Assembly (NCBI GenBank): GCA_038144955.1
Contig: JAYQOT010000041.1
Location: 1-21,527, forward strand
Reading direction: 5' to 3'
Source of the DNA: Ga0077527 sp038144955
GTDB taxonomy: Bacteria; Pseudomonadota; Gammaproteobacteria; Burkholderiales; SG8-41
Length of the DNA: 21,527 nt
The position numbers and the translations under genes were made by a program. Shown here piece after piece: positions 1-7,084 of the stretch; position 1 is the first letter of the stretch; each line of letters starts with the position of its first letter. The notes below the pieces were generated by a model. The model worked only from the letters and a program-made list of their open reading frames with translations. It was not told where the DNA came from and searched no databases.

Positions 1-612
1 GCATTCTATAAAGGCACGATTGATTTGGCCTTCATGAATCCGTACCACGCCGTCATGGCGCGCAAGGCACAGGGTTATATACCGCTGGTGCGCGATGAGG
101 ATCAGTTGATCGGGATTCTGCTGGTCAGAAATGAAGGACCGAAGAAGATCGAGGAGCTCAACGGCAAGGTTCTCGGTTTTCCCGCGCCCAATTCTTTCGG
201 GGCGTCGTTGTACATGCGCGCATTGCTGAAAGAACAGCATGGACTCAAGTTTGAGTCGCGCTGGCTGAATACGCATTCAAACGTATATCGCCATGTCATT
301 GCGGGGGAAGTTCTTGCCGGCGGAAGCGTCCAGCGGGCGCTGGATACCGAGCCCAAGGCCTTGCGCAGTCAGCTGCGGGTGCTGTTCGAGACGCCCGTAG
401 CTGCCCCGCATCCACTCTCAGCGCACCCGCGAGTCACGGCGTCTGATCGTGCCAAATTACAAGACGCCTTGCTCAAATACCGCACGATGAATGACAAGAG
501 ACCGTTGCTGAAGACGGTGCGAATGAACAACATCGTCAAAGCCGATTACGCAAGAGATTACCAGCCACTGGAGAAGCTGCGCCTCGAGAAGTACATCGGG
601 GGTAAAGAGTAG
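1..612 (+). CDS. PhnD-type phosphate/phosphonate periplasmic binding protein, 5' end missing
   Basis: The reading frame is open from base 1 (codons read AFYKGTIDLAFMNPYH), so the gene begins before the window and about 203 C-terminal residues are visible. Segments such as DLAFMNPYHAVMARKAQGY, GYIPLVRD, a GFPAPNSFGASLYMRALL stretch, THSNVYRHVIAGE and AGGSVQRAL fit the PhnD/phosphite-phosphonate class of type-2 periplasmic solute-binding proteins, which close around an oxyanion ligand. The signal peptide would lie in the missing part. The stop is 5 bases before the start of a two-membrane-segment hybrid sensor kinase, so the two are almost certainly co-transcribed. No ABC permease or ATPase gene is visible. 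That suggests the protein acts as ligand-presenting partner of the kinase rather than in uptake, as LuxP does for LuxQ or TorT for TorS (inference). The actual ligand cannot be read from the sequence; the family name does not prove phosphonate binding. Confidence 0.85.
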   Translation, partial: AFYKGTIDLAFMNPYHAVMARKAQGYIPLVRDEDQLIGILLVRNEGPKKIEELNGKVLGFPAPNSFGASLYMRALLKEQHGLKFESRWLNTHSNVYRHVIAGEVLAGGSVQRALDTEPKALRSQLRVLFETPVAAPHPLSAHPRVTASDRAKLQDALLKYRTMNDKRPLLKTVRMNNIVKADYARDYQPLEKLRLEKYIGGKE

Positions 613-617
613 CAGCG

Positions 618-3005
618 ATGGCGTTATTTGCCGGAAGATCGCTGCGCTGGCAGTTGCCCGTCCTGATCGGCTCGGTGATGGTCGTTCTGGCCTGCATCTT
701 CGGCTTGATTGTCACCGAAAAACAATCAAGTCAAGCCCGTCAGGATTTCGAGCAGCAGATGCTTGCCGTTGCCGGGGGACTGGCCTCGGGCAGTGCGGAC
801 CCGATTGTTCGCGAGGATTTTGCCGGACTGGAGGCCCTCGCGCTGCGGTTCTCAGCTTATCCCGGGCTGGAAAGCATTGATATCGTCAACCGGGAAGGCA
901 AACCACTGACTTCGGTTGCGATTGGTGCCTCGGGAAATCCCGAAGCGGTGTACGGGTCAAAACGGCATGTGGTTCCGGTGCAACCGACACCGCAAATTGA
1001 GTACTCACATGAGTCGCACCTAGATTTCATTCAAATTTTTACCTCGACCGAAGGTTCCGGCCTGGTGTGGTTTCCGATCAAGGTAGGCGAACTCATCGGC
1101 TGGGTAAGACTCAGCTTTTTTGAAGTAGAGATTAATCGCGCGATTCTCCGCAGCCTCAGAAACACGATGCTGCTTAACATGGCCGGCGGCATGGTCGCTG
1201 CCTTTCTGCTGCTGTTGTTTCTTGGCAAGACGGTACGGAATCTGGAGGCCTCCGCGGAATTCGCCCTCCGCCTCTCGCGCATGAACGGTGATCAATTGCC
1301 GGTCAGTTCCGGCCCGCTGGAGATCACCTCGCTGGACAAGGCGTTGAATTCCGCCTCCAGCAGGTTGCATCAGCAGCGCCAGGAATTGCTCGCCCGGCAG
1401 GAAGAATTGCGGGTGCTCACGGAGGAGCTCAAAACGGCAGTAGCCCGGGCCGAGACAGCCAACGATGCCAAGAGCAGGTTCCTGGCCACCATGAGCCATG
1501 AAATCCGTACGCCCATAAACGGGGTCGTCGGCATGATGTCCCTGCTCAGGGGCACGCAACTCGACGAACAGCAGCAAATCTACTCCGATGTCGCCATCAC
1601 CAGTGCGCAATCATTGCTCCACATCATCGACGACATACTTGATTTCTCCAAGATCGAAGCCGGAAAGATGGAAATTGAGGAAATAGATTTTGATCTTCAT
1701 GCATTCCTCGGCAATCTGCAAAACCTTTATGAATTCCGCGCTGCAAGCAAGGACCTCTCCTTCAATTATTTCTGCGCCCCCGATGTGCCGCAGTGGATCA
1801 AGGGCGACATAACCCGTTTGCGGCAGATTCTGGACAATTTCCTGGGCAATGCAATCAAATTTACACGTTCGGGGCACATCAGCTTGATCGTCGAAGGGCT
1901 TCTGAAAAATGAGGAAAAATCGTTAATCAGATTCAGAGTTGAAGACACAGGCGAAGGCATATCGGATGCGGATCAACAAAAGCTGTTCAAGTCATTTTCA
2001 CAGGCCGATGCCTCGACAACCCGGAAATTTGGGGGCACCGGATTGGGGTTGGCCATTACCAAGGAGCTGGTTGAACTGATGCGCGGCAAGGTAGGCTTCC
2101 TCAGCGAAGAGGGGAAGGGGTCTTTTTTCTGGGTTGAAATCCCCTTCGAGCAGGGCTCTGCTTTAGCGGGAACATCGCAAAATATTGATCCCGCTGGTGT
2201 GCCTCCGCCTGCATGCGACATCCTTTTGGTTGAAGACAACAAGACCAACCAGGCTGTCGCGCTGGGGATGTTGGATAAGCTCGGCTATAAAAATATCGAG
2301 GTGGCGGAAAACGGTCAGCAGGCGATTGACGCTGTTAACAAAAAAACTTTTGATGTCATTCTGATGGATTGTCAGATGCCGGTGCTGGACGGCTATCAGG
2401 CCACCCGGGATCTGCGCGCTTCCGGATGCAACACCCCTGTTATCGCTATGACCGCCAATGCGATGCAGGGCGATCGCGAGAAGTGCCTTGCGGCGGGTAT
2501 GGACGACTACATTGCCAAGCCGATTTTCATCGAGACATTGCGCGAGACAATGGCGAAATGGCTGTTGTCCGGTAAGGCGGTGAAGGCTGATGTCGAGCCG
2601 TTCGGCACTATTGTGTCATCTGTTGCCCCGGTAAAACCTAAGGTGTTTGATCGAGAAGAGGCGTTGGCCCGTTTCGGCAACGATGAAGCGCTGCTGAACG
2701 AACTTCTGGATCTGGCAGCCGATGACTTTCCGCAGGTGATGGGCAAGCTGAACCGGGCCATTGAGGTCAATGATGTCGAAAACATCATTCGCAGCGTGCA
2801 TTCGATCAAGGGCGCTGCAGCCAATATCGGGGCGAATGAACTGTGGGATCTGGCAGGGACCGCCGAGAAGGAACTCAGGGGCGGGCGGATCGATCAAGCC
2901 GACCATTACCGCAAGCAGCTCCAGGCAGCGCTCGACCGTCTGGTAGAAGCGATCGGCAGGAATGCGTCGAACACCAGCACCAAAGTGACCACGCAGTCCA
3001 TCTAA
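618..3005 (+). CDS. Hybrid sensor histidine kinase with receiver and HPt domains
   Basis: This is a 795-residue inner-membrane phosphorelay kinase. In order: membrane segment at about 10-32, periplasmic sensor region about 35-180 with no family I recognise, second membrane segment about 183-203, a linker and Gln/Glu-rich coiled coil about 245-285, and HisKA with the H-box SHEIRTP and phospho-acceptor H294. The HATPase follows, with N-box N411, G1 motif DTGEG at 443 and G2 motif GGTGLGL at 472-478. Next are a receiver domain with acidic pair E539/D540 and phospho-acceptor D584 (LMDCQMP), and an HPt domain with SVHSIKGAAAN and H728. All catalytic residues are present, so an ATP-H294-D584-H728 relay is expected. 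No stand-alone response regulator that would take the phosphate is visible; it may lie upstream of the window. The gene starts 5 bases after the binding-protein gene, which points to a periplasmic ligand sensor. Output is unknown. Confidence 0.93.
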   Translation: MALFAGRSLRWQLPVLIGSVMVVLACIFGLIVTEKQSSQARQDFEQQMLAVAGGLASGSADPIVREDFAGLEALALRFSAYPGLESIDIVNREGKPLTSVAIGASGNPEAVYGSKRHVVPVQPTPQIEYSHESHLDFIQIFTSTEGSGLVWFPIKVGELIGWVRLSFFEVEINRAILRSLRNTMLLNMAGGMVAAFLLLLFLGKTVRNLEASAEFALRLSRMNGDQLPVSSGPLEITSLDKALNSASSRLHQQRQELLARQEELRVLTEELKTAVARAETANDAKSRFLATMSHEIRTPINGVVGMMSLLRGTQLDEQQQIYSDVAITSAQSLLHIIDDILDFSKIEAGKMEIEEIDFDLHAFLGNLQNLYEFRAASKDLSFNYFCAPDVPQWIKGDITRLRQILDNFLGNAIKFTRSGHISLIVEGLLKNEEKSLIRFRVEDTGEGISDADQQKLFKSFSQADASTTRKFGGTGLGLAITKELVELMRGKVGFLSEEGKGSFFWVEIPFEQGSALAGTSQNIDPAGVPPPACDILLVEDNKTNQAVALGMLDKLGYKNIEVAENGQQAIDAVNKKTFDVILMDCQMPVLDGYQATRDLRASGCNTPVIAMTANAMQGDREKCLAAGMDDYIAKPIFIETLRETMAKWLLSGKAVKADVEPFGTIVSSVAPVKPKVFDREEALARFGNDEALLNELLDLAADDFPQVMGKLNRAIEVNDVENIIRSVHSIKGAAANIGANELWDLAGTAEKELRGGRIDQADHYRKQLQAALDRLVEAIGRNASNTSTKVTTQSI

Positions 3006-3267
3006 TTGTTGCGGCGGCAGGTCGTTGCAGCGGCTCATGGCCGGGCATCGTGACAGAATCCTGATAACTGCCTATCAATACAATATATCGGGAAACAGCA
3101 TGCTGTTGATGATCGATAATTGGAATGGCTCTCTGGCGGCAACCAAAACCCCCTGCATTTCATAGAGGACAATAGTCCGAAAAATTGCCGAACCTGTCCG
3201 TTCCAATCCGGACAAAATGCGGTTATCGTTGCGGGCATTAATTCGTGGATATCCACATCTCTGGGAT
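3006..3267. other. Intergenic region with trpG-start remnant and two short inverted repeats
   Basis: No convincing gene fills this gap, and it is richer in A/T than the flanking core genes. It contains a trpG-like start at 3100-3165 (listed separately), an inverted repeat TGTCCG-8 nt-CGGACA at 3195-3214, and a perfect 12-base palindrome GTGGATATCCAC at 3245-3256, 11 bases before the proposed start of the hydrolase gene. The palindrome could be an operator for that gene, but only its symmetry and position support this. I see no clear terminator for the kinase gene and no good sigma-70 promoter. Confidence 0.5.
3100..3165 (+). pseudogene. Remnant or duplicate of the trpG 5' end
   Basis: An ATG at 3100 opens a 21-codon frame beginning MLLMIDN, the same first seven residues as TrpG at 4700. 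The 21 bases at 3100-3120 match 4700-4720 at 18 positions, and all three differences are synonymous third-position C/T changes. After codon 7 the similarity ends abruptly and the frame stops at 3163-3165. An 8-base word TATCAATA also occurs upstream of both copies (3073-3080 and 4678-4685). The simplest reading is that the trpG start was duplicated or split when the hydrolase segment entered here, leaving this stub. Chance resemblance cannot be fully excluded for so short a match. It has only a weak ribosome-binding site (GGGAAACAGC). Confidence 0.5.
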
Positions 3268-4354
3268 ATGAGCATGCGTCGGCATTCGTTTGTTTCGTCA
3301 GCGGTCTTTGGCTTGTTGGTTATTCTTGCGTGTTCCGTGTCGGTCGTATCGTCAGCATCGGCGGAAAAGCGTTTCGATGTAGAAATTCCCTCTGCTACCG
3401 GTGGTGGTACGATCCCGGGCGTTATGTATGTTCCAGATGGTGCAGGACCGTTTCCGGCCGTCCTAGTTTTGGCTCCTGGCGGGCGGTGTTCCAGAAGAAG
3501 CGGATAAGCAATATGCAAGGAGACTGGCGCAAAACGGTTTCGTTGGACTGGCCCTGAGTTATCAAATAAATGTGGGATCTCACCGCTGGTCAGCTAAGAC
3601 CACATCCGAATTGGCAGGTGCCGTCAAATGGCTGCGTCAACGACCAGAGGTTGGTAACAGGAGCATCGGCACGGTTGGATTCTCTGCCGGATCCATGGGG
3701 ATTTCGCTGAGTGCCCGCCTTCCGATCATTAAGGCTGTCGTGGTCTACTACGGCGGCTACAATCTTCGGAAATATGCTAAAGGTGGCAAGGGTGTTGGCG
3801 ATGAGTTGCCGGACAACATCAAAATCCCGAGTGATTTTGCGGCAGAGGTTCAGCAAGCTGCCGTGCTTTTACTGCACGGTGAGAAAGACGATGAGATCAA
3901 CGTGCAAGATGCTCGTGAAATGCATCAGTCCCTTAAGGCTGCTGGTAAAGTGTCCGAATTGGTGACGTACCCGGATGCCTATCACCGGTTTGATCGCGGC
4001 AACGTTGCCGGCATGAGTGGTGAAATTGGAGCCACGGGCTTTACGTATCGCGCAAATTTTGAAGTGGCAGAAGATGCGTTTAAGCGGACTCTTGCGTGGT
4101 TAAATAAGCATTTGGCTGCCTCCGCTGTAGCAGGCGCTGCCGCCGGTTCCGCCGCGGGCGCTAAGGGTGCATCCGACGAGCCGGTCGGCCCGACGGGTCG
4201 CACGCCTAGTCAAATAATTGCGGCCACTGACAAGGACGGGGACGGCAGAATTTCGAAAGCCGAATTCAAAGGCCCACCGGCGGGCTTCGCGAAAATCGAT
4301 GCCGACGGCGACGGATTCCTTACCAAGCAGGAAATGATCAACGCTTGGAAGTAA
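3268..4354 (+). pseudogene. Exported dienelactone-hydrolase-like alpha/beta hydrolase with C-terminal EF-hand pair, frameshifted
   Basis: Two adjacent frames make one protein. The first (start 3268 or 3274; 3217 is an alternative) gives a signal peptide ending near SSASA and then RFDVEIPSATGGG and AVLVLAPGG, and stops at 3496-3498. The second frame runs through to the stop at 4352-4354. Dropping one G from the GGG at 3481-3483 joins them smoothly (LAPGGGVPEEADKQYARRL...), giving about 361 residues. The rebuilt protein has nucleophile S139 in GFSAGS, acid D207 in HGEKDD, and H239 in AYHRFD, which is the Ser-Asp-His triad of the dienelactone hydrolase family with Ser in place of the classical Cys. 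An Ala/Gly-rich linker leads to two EF-hand loops, DKDGDGRISKAE (from 321) and DADGDGFLTKQE (from 344), which would bind calcium. The substrate is unknown. Codons are less G/C-ending than in trpG, suggesting transfer. The shift may be a real inactivating mutation or a sequencing error in a G run. Confidence 0.8.
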
Positions 4355-4699
4355 GCAGATGGCCCGGTCAATGCACAGCACCATTGGTAGAAGGTGCAAC
4401 AGGATTGTGCTACGCCGCCGTCGTGTGAGTATTCGCGGTTCCATTACACGAATAGACAAGGCCATGACGTTCAAGATTTCGTCTGGACTTTGAATTGTGT
4501 GCCGATTCTGGGTGCCAGCGGCAGGGAGCACTACGCGTAGCGCATGTGCGGGCGCGTAATAGGGTCTAAGTAAACCTTCCTAGTAAAATCCGTGGTTCGA
4601 TAAAATCGCTATTTATGATCAGAAGCGGGTAGTTATGCTGGTATCGAATTAAGCCCCACAATACACAAATGCTTATATATCAATAAGTTAGCCCATATT
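4355..4699. other. Intergenic region before trpG
   Basis: These 345 bases hold no gene that I can support. The last 140 bases are AT-rich and include two TAAAAT words (4584-4589 and 4601-4606) that could be -10 elements for the trp unit, but neither has a recognisable -35 at proper spacing. The bases just before trpG (AAGTTAGCCCATATT) hold no good Shine-Dalgarno sequence. I see no tryptophan-codon-rich leader peptide with a hairpin that would indicate attenuation, and no terminator after the hydrolase gene. Confidence 0.5.
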
Positions 4700-5272
4700 A
4701 TGCTGCTGATGATCGACAACTACGATTCATTCACCTACAACCTCGTGCAGTATCTGGGCGAGCTGGGTGAAGACGTCGCGGTGCATCGCAATGATGAAAT
4801 CACCCTGGACGAAATCGAGAAACTCAAGCCGGCGCGCATCGTGGTCTCCCCGGGTCCCTGCACGCCAAACGAAGCGGGCGTATCGGTGCCGCTGATCGGA
4901 AAATTCGCCGGCAGGATTCCCATCCTCGGCGTCTGCCTTGGCCATCAGAGCATCGGCCAGGCTTTCGGCGGCAGGATTGTCCATGCCAAGCAGCTGATGC
5001 ATGGTAAGACATCGCTGATTCAGCACGAGAACAAAGGCGTGTTCCGCGGCCTGCCGCAGCCGTTTCCCGCGACCCGTTACCACTCGCTGGTCATCGAGCG
5101 CGAGAGTCTGCCGGATTGCCTGGCGGTGACGGCCTGGACCGACGACGGCGAGATCATGGGCGTGCGCCACAAGACGCTGGCGGTGGAGGGCGTGCAGTTC
5201 CATCCCGAATCGGTGCTGACCGAGCATGGACATCAGCTGCTGAAAAACTTTCTCGAGGAAAAACGGCAATGA
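4700..5272 (+). CDS. trpG: Anthranilate synthase component II (glutamine amidotransferase)
   Basis: TrpG takes the amide nitrogen from glutamine and passes ammonia to TrpE, which makes anthranilate from chorismate in tryptophan synthesis. In many bacteria the same subunit also serves PabB for folate. The 190 residues are full length for a class I amidotransferase domain: N-terminal MLLMIDNYDSFTYNLVQYL, oxyanion-loop region SPGPCTPNEAG, nucleophile C79 in GVCLGHQSIGQAFGG, and the His-Glu pair H168/E170 in HPES. The start at 4700 is the family's usual one, although its ribosome-binding site is poor. The stop overlaps the trpD start by 4 bases (ATGA), indicating translational coupling. No trpE is adjacent. 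The upstream neighbour is the frameshifted hydrolase, and a copy of this gene's first 21 bases lies 1600 bases upstream, so the upstream end of the trp unit looks rearranged. Confidence 0.96.
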   Translation: MLLMIDNYDSFTYNLVQYLGELGEDVAVHRNDEITLDEIEKLKPARIVVSPGPCTPNEAGVSVPLIGKFAGRIPILGVCLGHQSIGQAFGGRIVHAKQLMHGKTSLIQHENKGVFRGLPQPFPATRYHSLVIERESLPDCLAVTAWTDDGEIMGVRHKTLAVEGVQFHPESVLTEHGHQLLKNFLEEKRQ

Positions 5273-6294
5273 AACCGCAGGAAGCGCTTGCGCGCATCAT
5301 CGAACACCGGGAAATCTTCCACGAGGAAATGCTGTCATTGATGCGGCAGATCATGAGCGGTGAAGTGTCACCGGTACTGATTGCAGCGATCATCTCGGCG
5401 CTGCGCGTGAAGAAGGAAACCATCGGTGAAATCGCCGCCGCGGCCACGGTGATGCGCGAATTCGCAACGCGAGTGCCTGCGCCTGATACCGCCGACCTGA
5501 TCGATACCTGCGGCACCGGTGGTGACTCTGCCCATACTTTCAACGTCTCCACGGCAGCCATGTTCGTCGCTGCTGCTGCCGGCGCGAAGATTGCCAAGCA
5601 CGGCGGTCGTTCGGTTTCCAGCAAGTCAGGCAGCGCGGACGTGCTGGAAGCGCTCGGCGTCAACATCAACCTCAAGCCCGAACAGGTCGCGCAGTCGATC
5701 GCTGAAACCGGCATCGGCTTCATGTTTGCGCCCAATCACCACAGCGCGATGAAGCACGCCGCGCCGGTACGTCGCGAACTCGGCGTGAAGACCCTGTTCA
5801 ATATCCTGGGGCCGTTGACCAACCCGGCCGGTGCCAAGCAGCAGGTGATGGGTGTGTTTCATCCCGACCTGGTCGGCATCCAGGCGCGGGTACTGCAAAG
5901 GCTGGGCAGCCGCCGGGTGATGATCGTGCACGGACTCGAAGGGCTGGATGAACTGTCGATCAGCGGCCCCACCGCGGTCGGCGAACTCAAGGACGGCGCG
6001 GTACGCGAATACATGGTGTCACCAGCCGACGTCGGATTGAAGGCGCAGAACAATGATGCCATCCGCGTCGAAGGCATCGACCAGTCGAAGGCGATGCTGC
6101 TGGGGGCCCTGGAAGACAAGCCGGGCGCGCCGCGTGACATCGTCGCGCTGAATGCCGGCGCCAGCTTGTATGTGGCGGGGCAGGCAGCCACGCTGGCCGA
6201 AGGTGTCAAAAAGGCGCTCGCGGTGATGGCGAGCGGTGCGGCGCGAAAGAAGCTCGATCAATTCGTGGCATACACGCAAAAGCATGGCGGCTGA
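5269..6294 (+). CDS. trpD: Anthranilate phosphoribosyltransferase
   Basis: TrpD joins anthranilate to phosphoribosyl pyrophosphate, giving N-(5'-phosphoribosyl)anthranilate, the second step of tryptophan synthesis, in the cytoplasm. The 341-residue product has the family's usual length. The glycine-rich PRPP-binding motif DTCGTGGDS is at residues 79-87 (GTGGD 82-86), followed by FNVSTAAMF, KHGGRSVSSKSGSADVLE from 110 and NILGPLTNPA. The frame is open upstream of 5269, but the ATG at 5269 starts the conserved N-terminus and overlaps the trpG stop as ATGA, so it is the clear start. The last 11 bases overlap trpC. Codon use is GC-rich and uniform with trpG and trpC. Confidence 0.97.
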   Translation: MKPQEALARIIEHREIFHEEMLSLMRQIMSGEVSPVLIAAIISALRVKKETIGEIAAAATVMREFATRVPAPDTADLIDTCGTGGDSAHTFNVSTAAMFVAAAAGAKIAKHGGRSVSSKSGSADVLEALGVNINLKPEQVAQSIAETGIGFMFAPNHHSAMKHAAPVRRELGVKTLFNILGPLTNPAGAKQQVMGVFHPDLVGIQARVLQRLGSRRVMIVHGLEGLDELSISGPTAVGELKDGAVREYMVSPADVGLKAQNNDAIRVEGIDQSKAMLLGALEDKPGAPRDIVALNAGASLYVAGQAATLAEGVKKALAVMASGAARKKLDQFVAYTQKHGG

Positions 6295-7084
6295 CATCCT
6301 CCAACGCATCCTGGCGGTGAAGGCTCAGGAAATCAGCGCGGCGCAGTCGCGCCTGTCATTGGCGGAGGTGCAGACGGCCGCGCGAGCCGCGGCGCCGGCG
6401 CGGGATTTTGCCGGCGCGCTGCGCAGCCGCATCAGGGCCGGCAAGCCGGCGGTAATCGCCGAGGTAAAAAAAGCCAGCCCGAGCAAAGGCGTATTGCGCG
6501 CCCAATTCGACCCGGCGGCGATTGCCGCGACCTACGAGCGCCACGGGGCGGCATGCCTCTCGGTGCTGACCGACAGCCAGTTTTTTCAGGGTCGCCTCGA
6601 GGACCTTATGATTGCCCGGGATGCGTGCAACCTGCCGGTGCTGCGCAAGGATTTCATGGTCGATCCGTACCAGGTTTATGAAGCCCGCGCTGCCGGGGCG
6701 GACTGCATACTGCTAATTGTGGCTGCGCTGGAACCGGCGCGCATGCAGGAGCTCGAGCGTGTTGCCCACACTCTGGGGATGGCGGTGCTGGTCGAAGTTC
6801 ATGACGGAGCGGAACTCGAGGCAGCGCTGCAACTCAAAACCCCATTGCTTGGCATCAACAATCGTAACCTGCGCACCTTCGAAACCACCCTGGATACAAC
6901 GCTCGGCTTGCTGGCAAAAGTGCCGGGCGACCGTCTGGTGATCACCGAGAGCGGCATCCTCGGTCCGCAGGACGTGGAGAAAATGCGCAAGCGCGATGTG
7001 CACGGCTTTCTGGTCGGCGAGGCATTCATGCGCGCCGCAGATCCCGGCGTAGAACTGGAACGACTGTTCGGCAAGGCGGCATGA
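6284..7084 (+). CDS. trpC: Indole-3-glycerol phosphate synthase
   Basis: TrpC closes the ring of carboxyphenylamino-deoxyribulose phosphate, with decarboxylation, to give indole-3-glycerol phosphate. The product has 266 residues, right for a monofunctional TrpC. The TIM-barrel signatures are all present: AEVKKASPSKG with E59 and K61, LRKDFMVDPYQVYEARAAGADCILLI, LGINNRNLRTF and the phosphate-end VITESGI. An ATG further upstream in the same frame (6236) lies inside trpD. The start at 6284 gives the conserved MADILQRILAVK N-terminus and overlaps trpD by 11 bases. It is not fused to TrpF as in E. coli. Its stop overlaps the start of coq7 as ATGA at 7081-7084. Confidence 0.97.
   Translation: MAADILQRILAVKAQEISAAQSRLSLAEVQTAARAAAPARDFAGALRSRIRAGKPAVIAEVKKASPSKGVLRAQFDPAAIAATYERHGAACLSVLTDSQFFQGRLEDLMIARDACNLPVLRKDFMVDPYQVYEARAAGADCILLIVAALEPARMQELERVAHTLGMAVLVEVHDGAELEAALQLKTPLLGINNRNLRTFETTLDTTLGLLAKVPGDRLVITESGILGPQDVEKMRKRDVHGFLVGEAFMRAADPGVELERLFGKAA

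Noticed and set aside
3100..3165. Stub peptide as a tryptophan leader peptide
   Set aside because: It has a single Trp codon and no following hairpin; its match to the TrpG N-terminus explains it better.
3217..3267. Upstream ATG at 3217 as start of the hydrolase
   Set aside because: It adds 17 residues before a standard signal peptide, which would then not be N-terminal; the starts at 3268/3274 give a normal export signal.
4355..4699. Tryptophan attenuator or leader peptide before trpG
   Set aside because: No short frame with adjacent Trp codons and no terminator/antiterminator hairpin pair could be seen.
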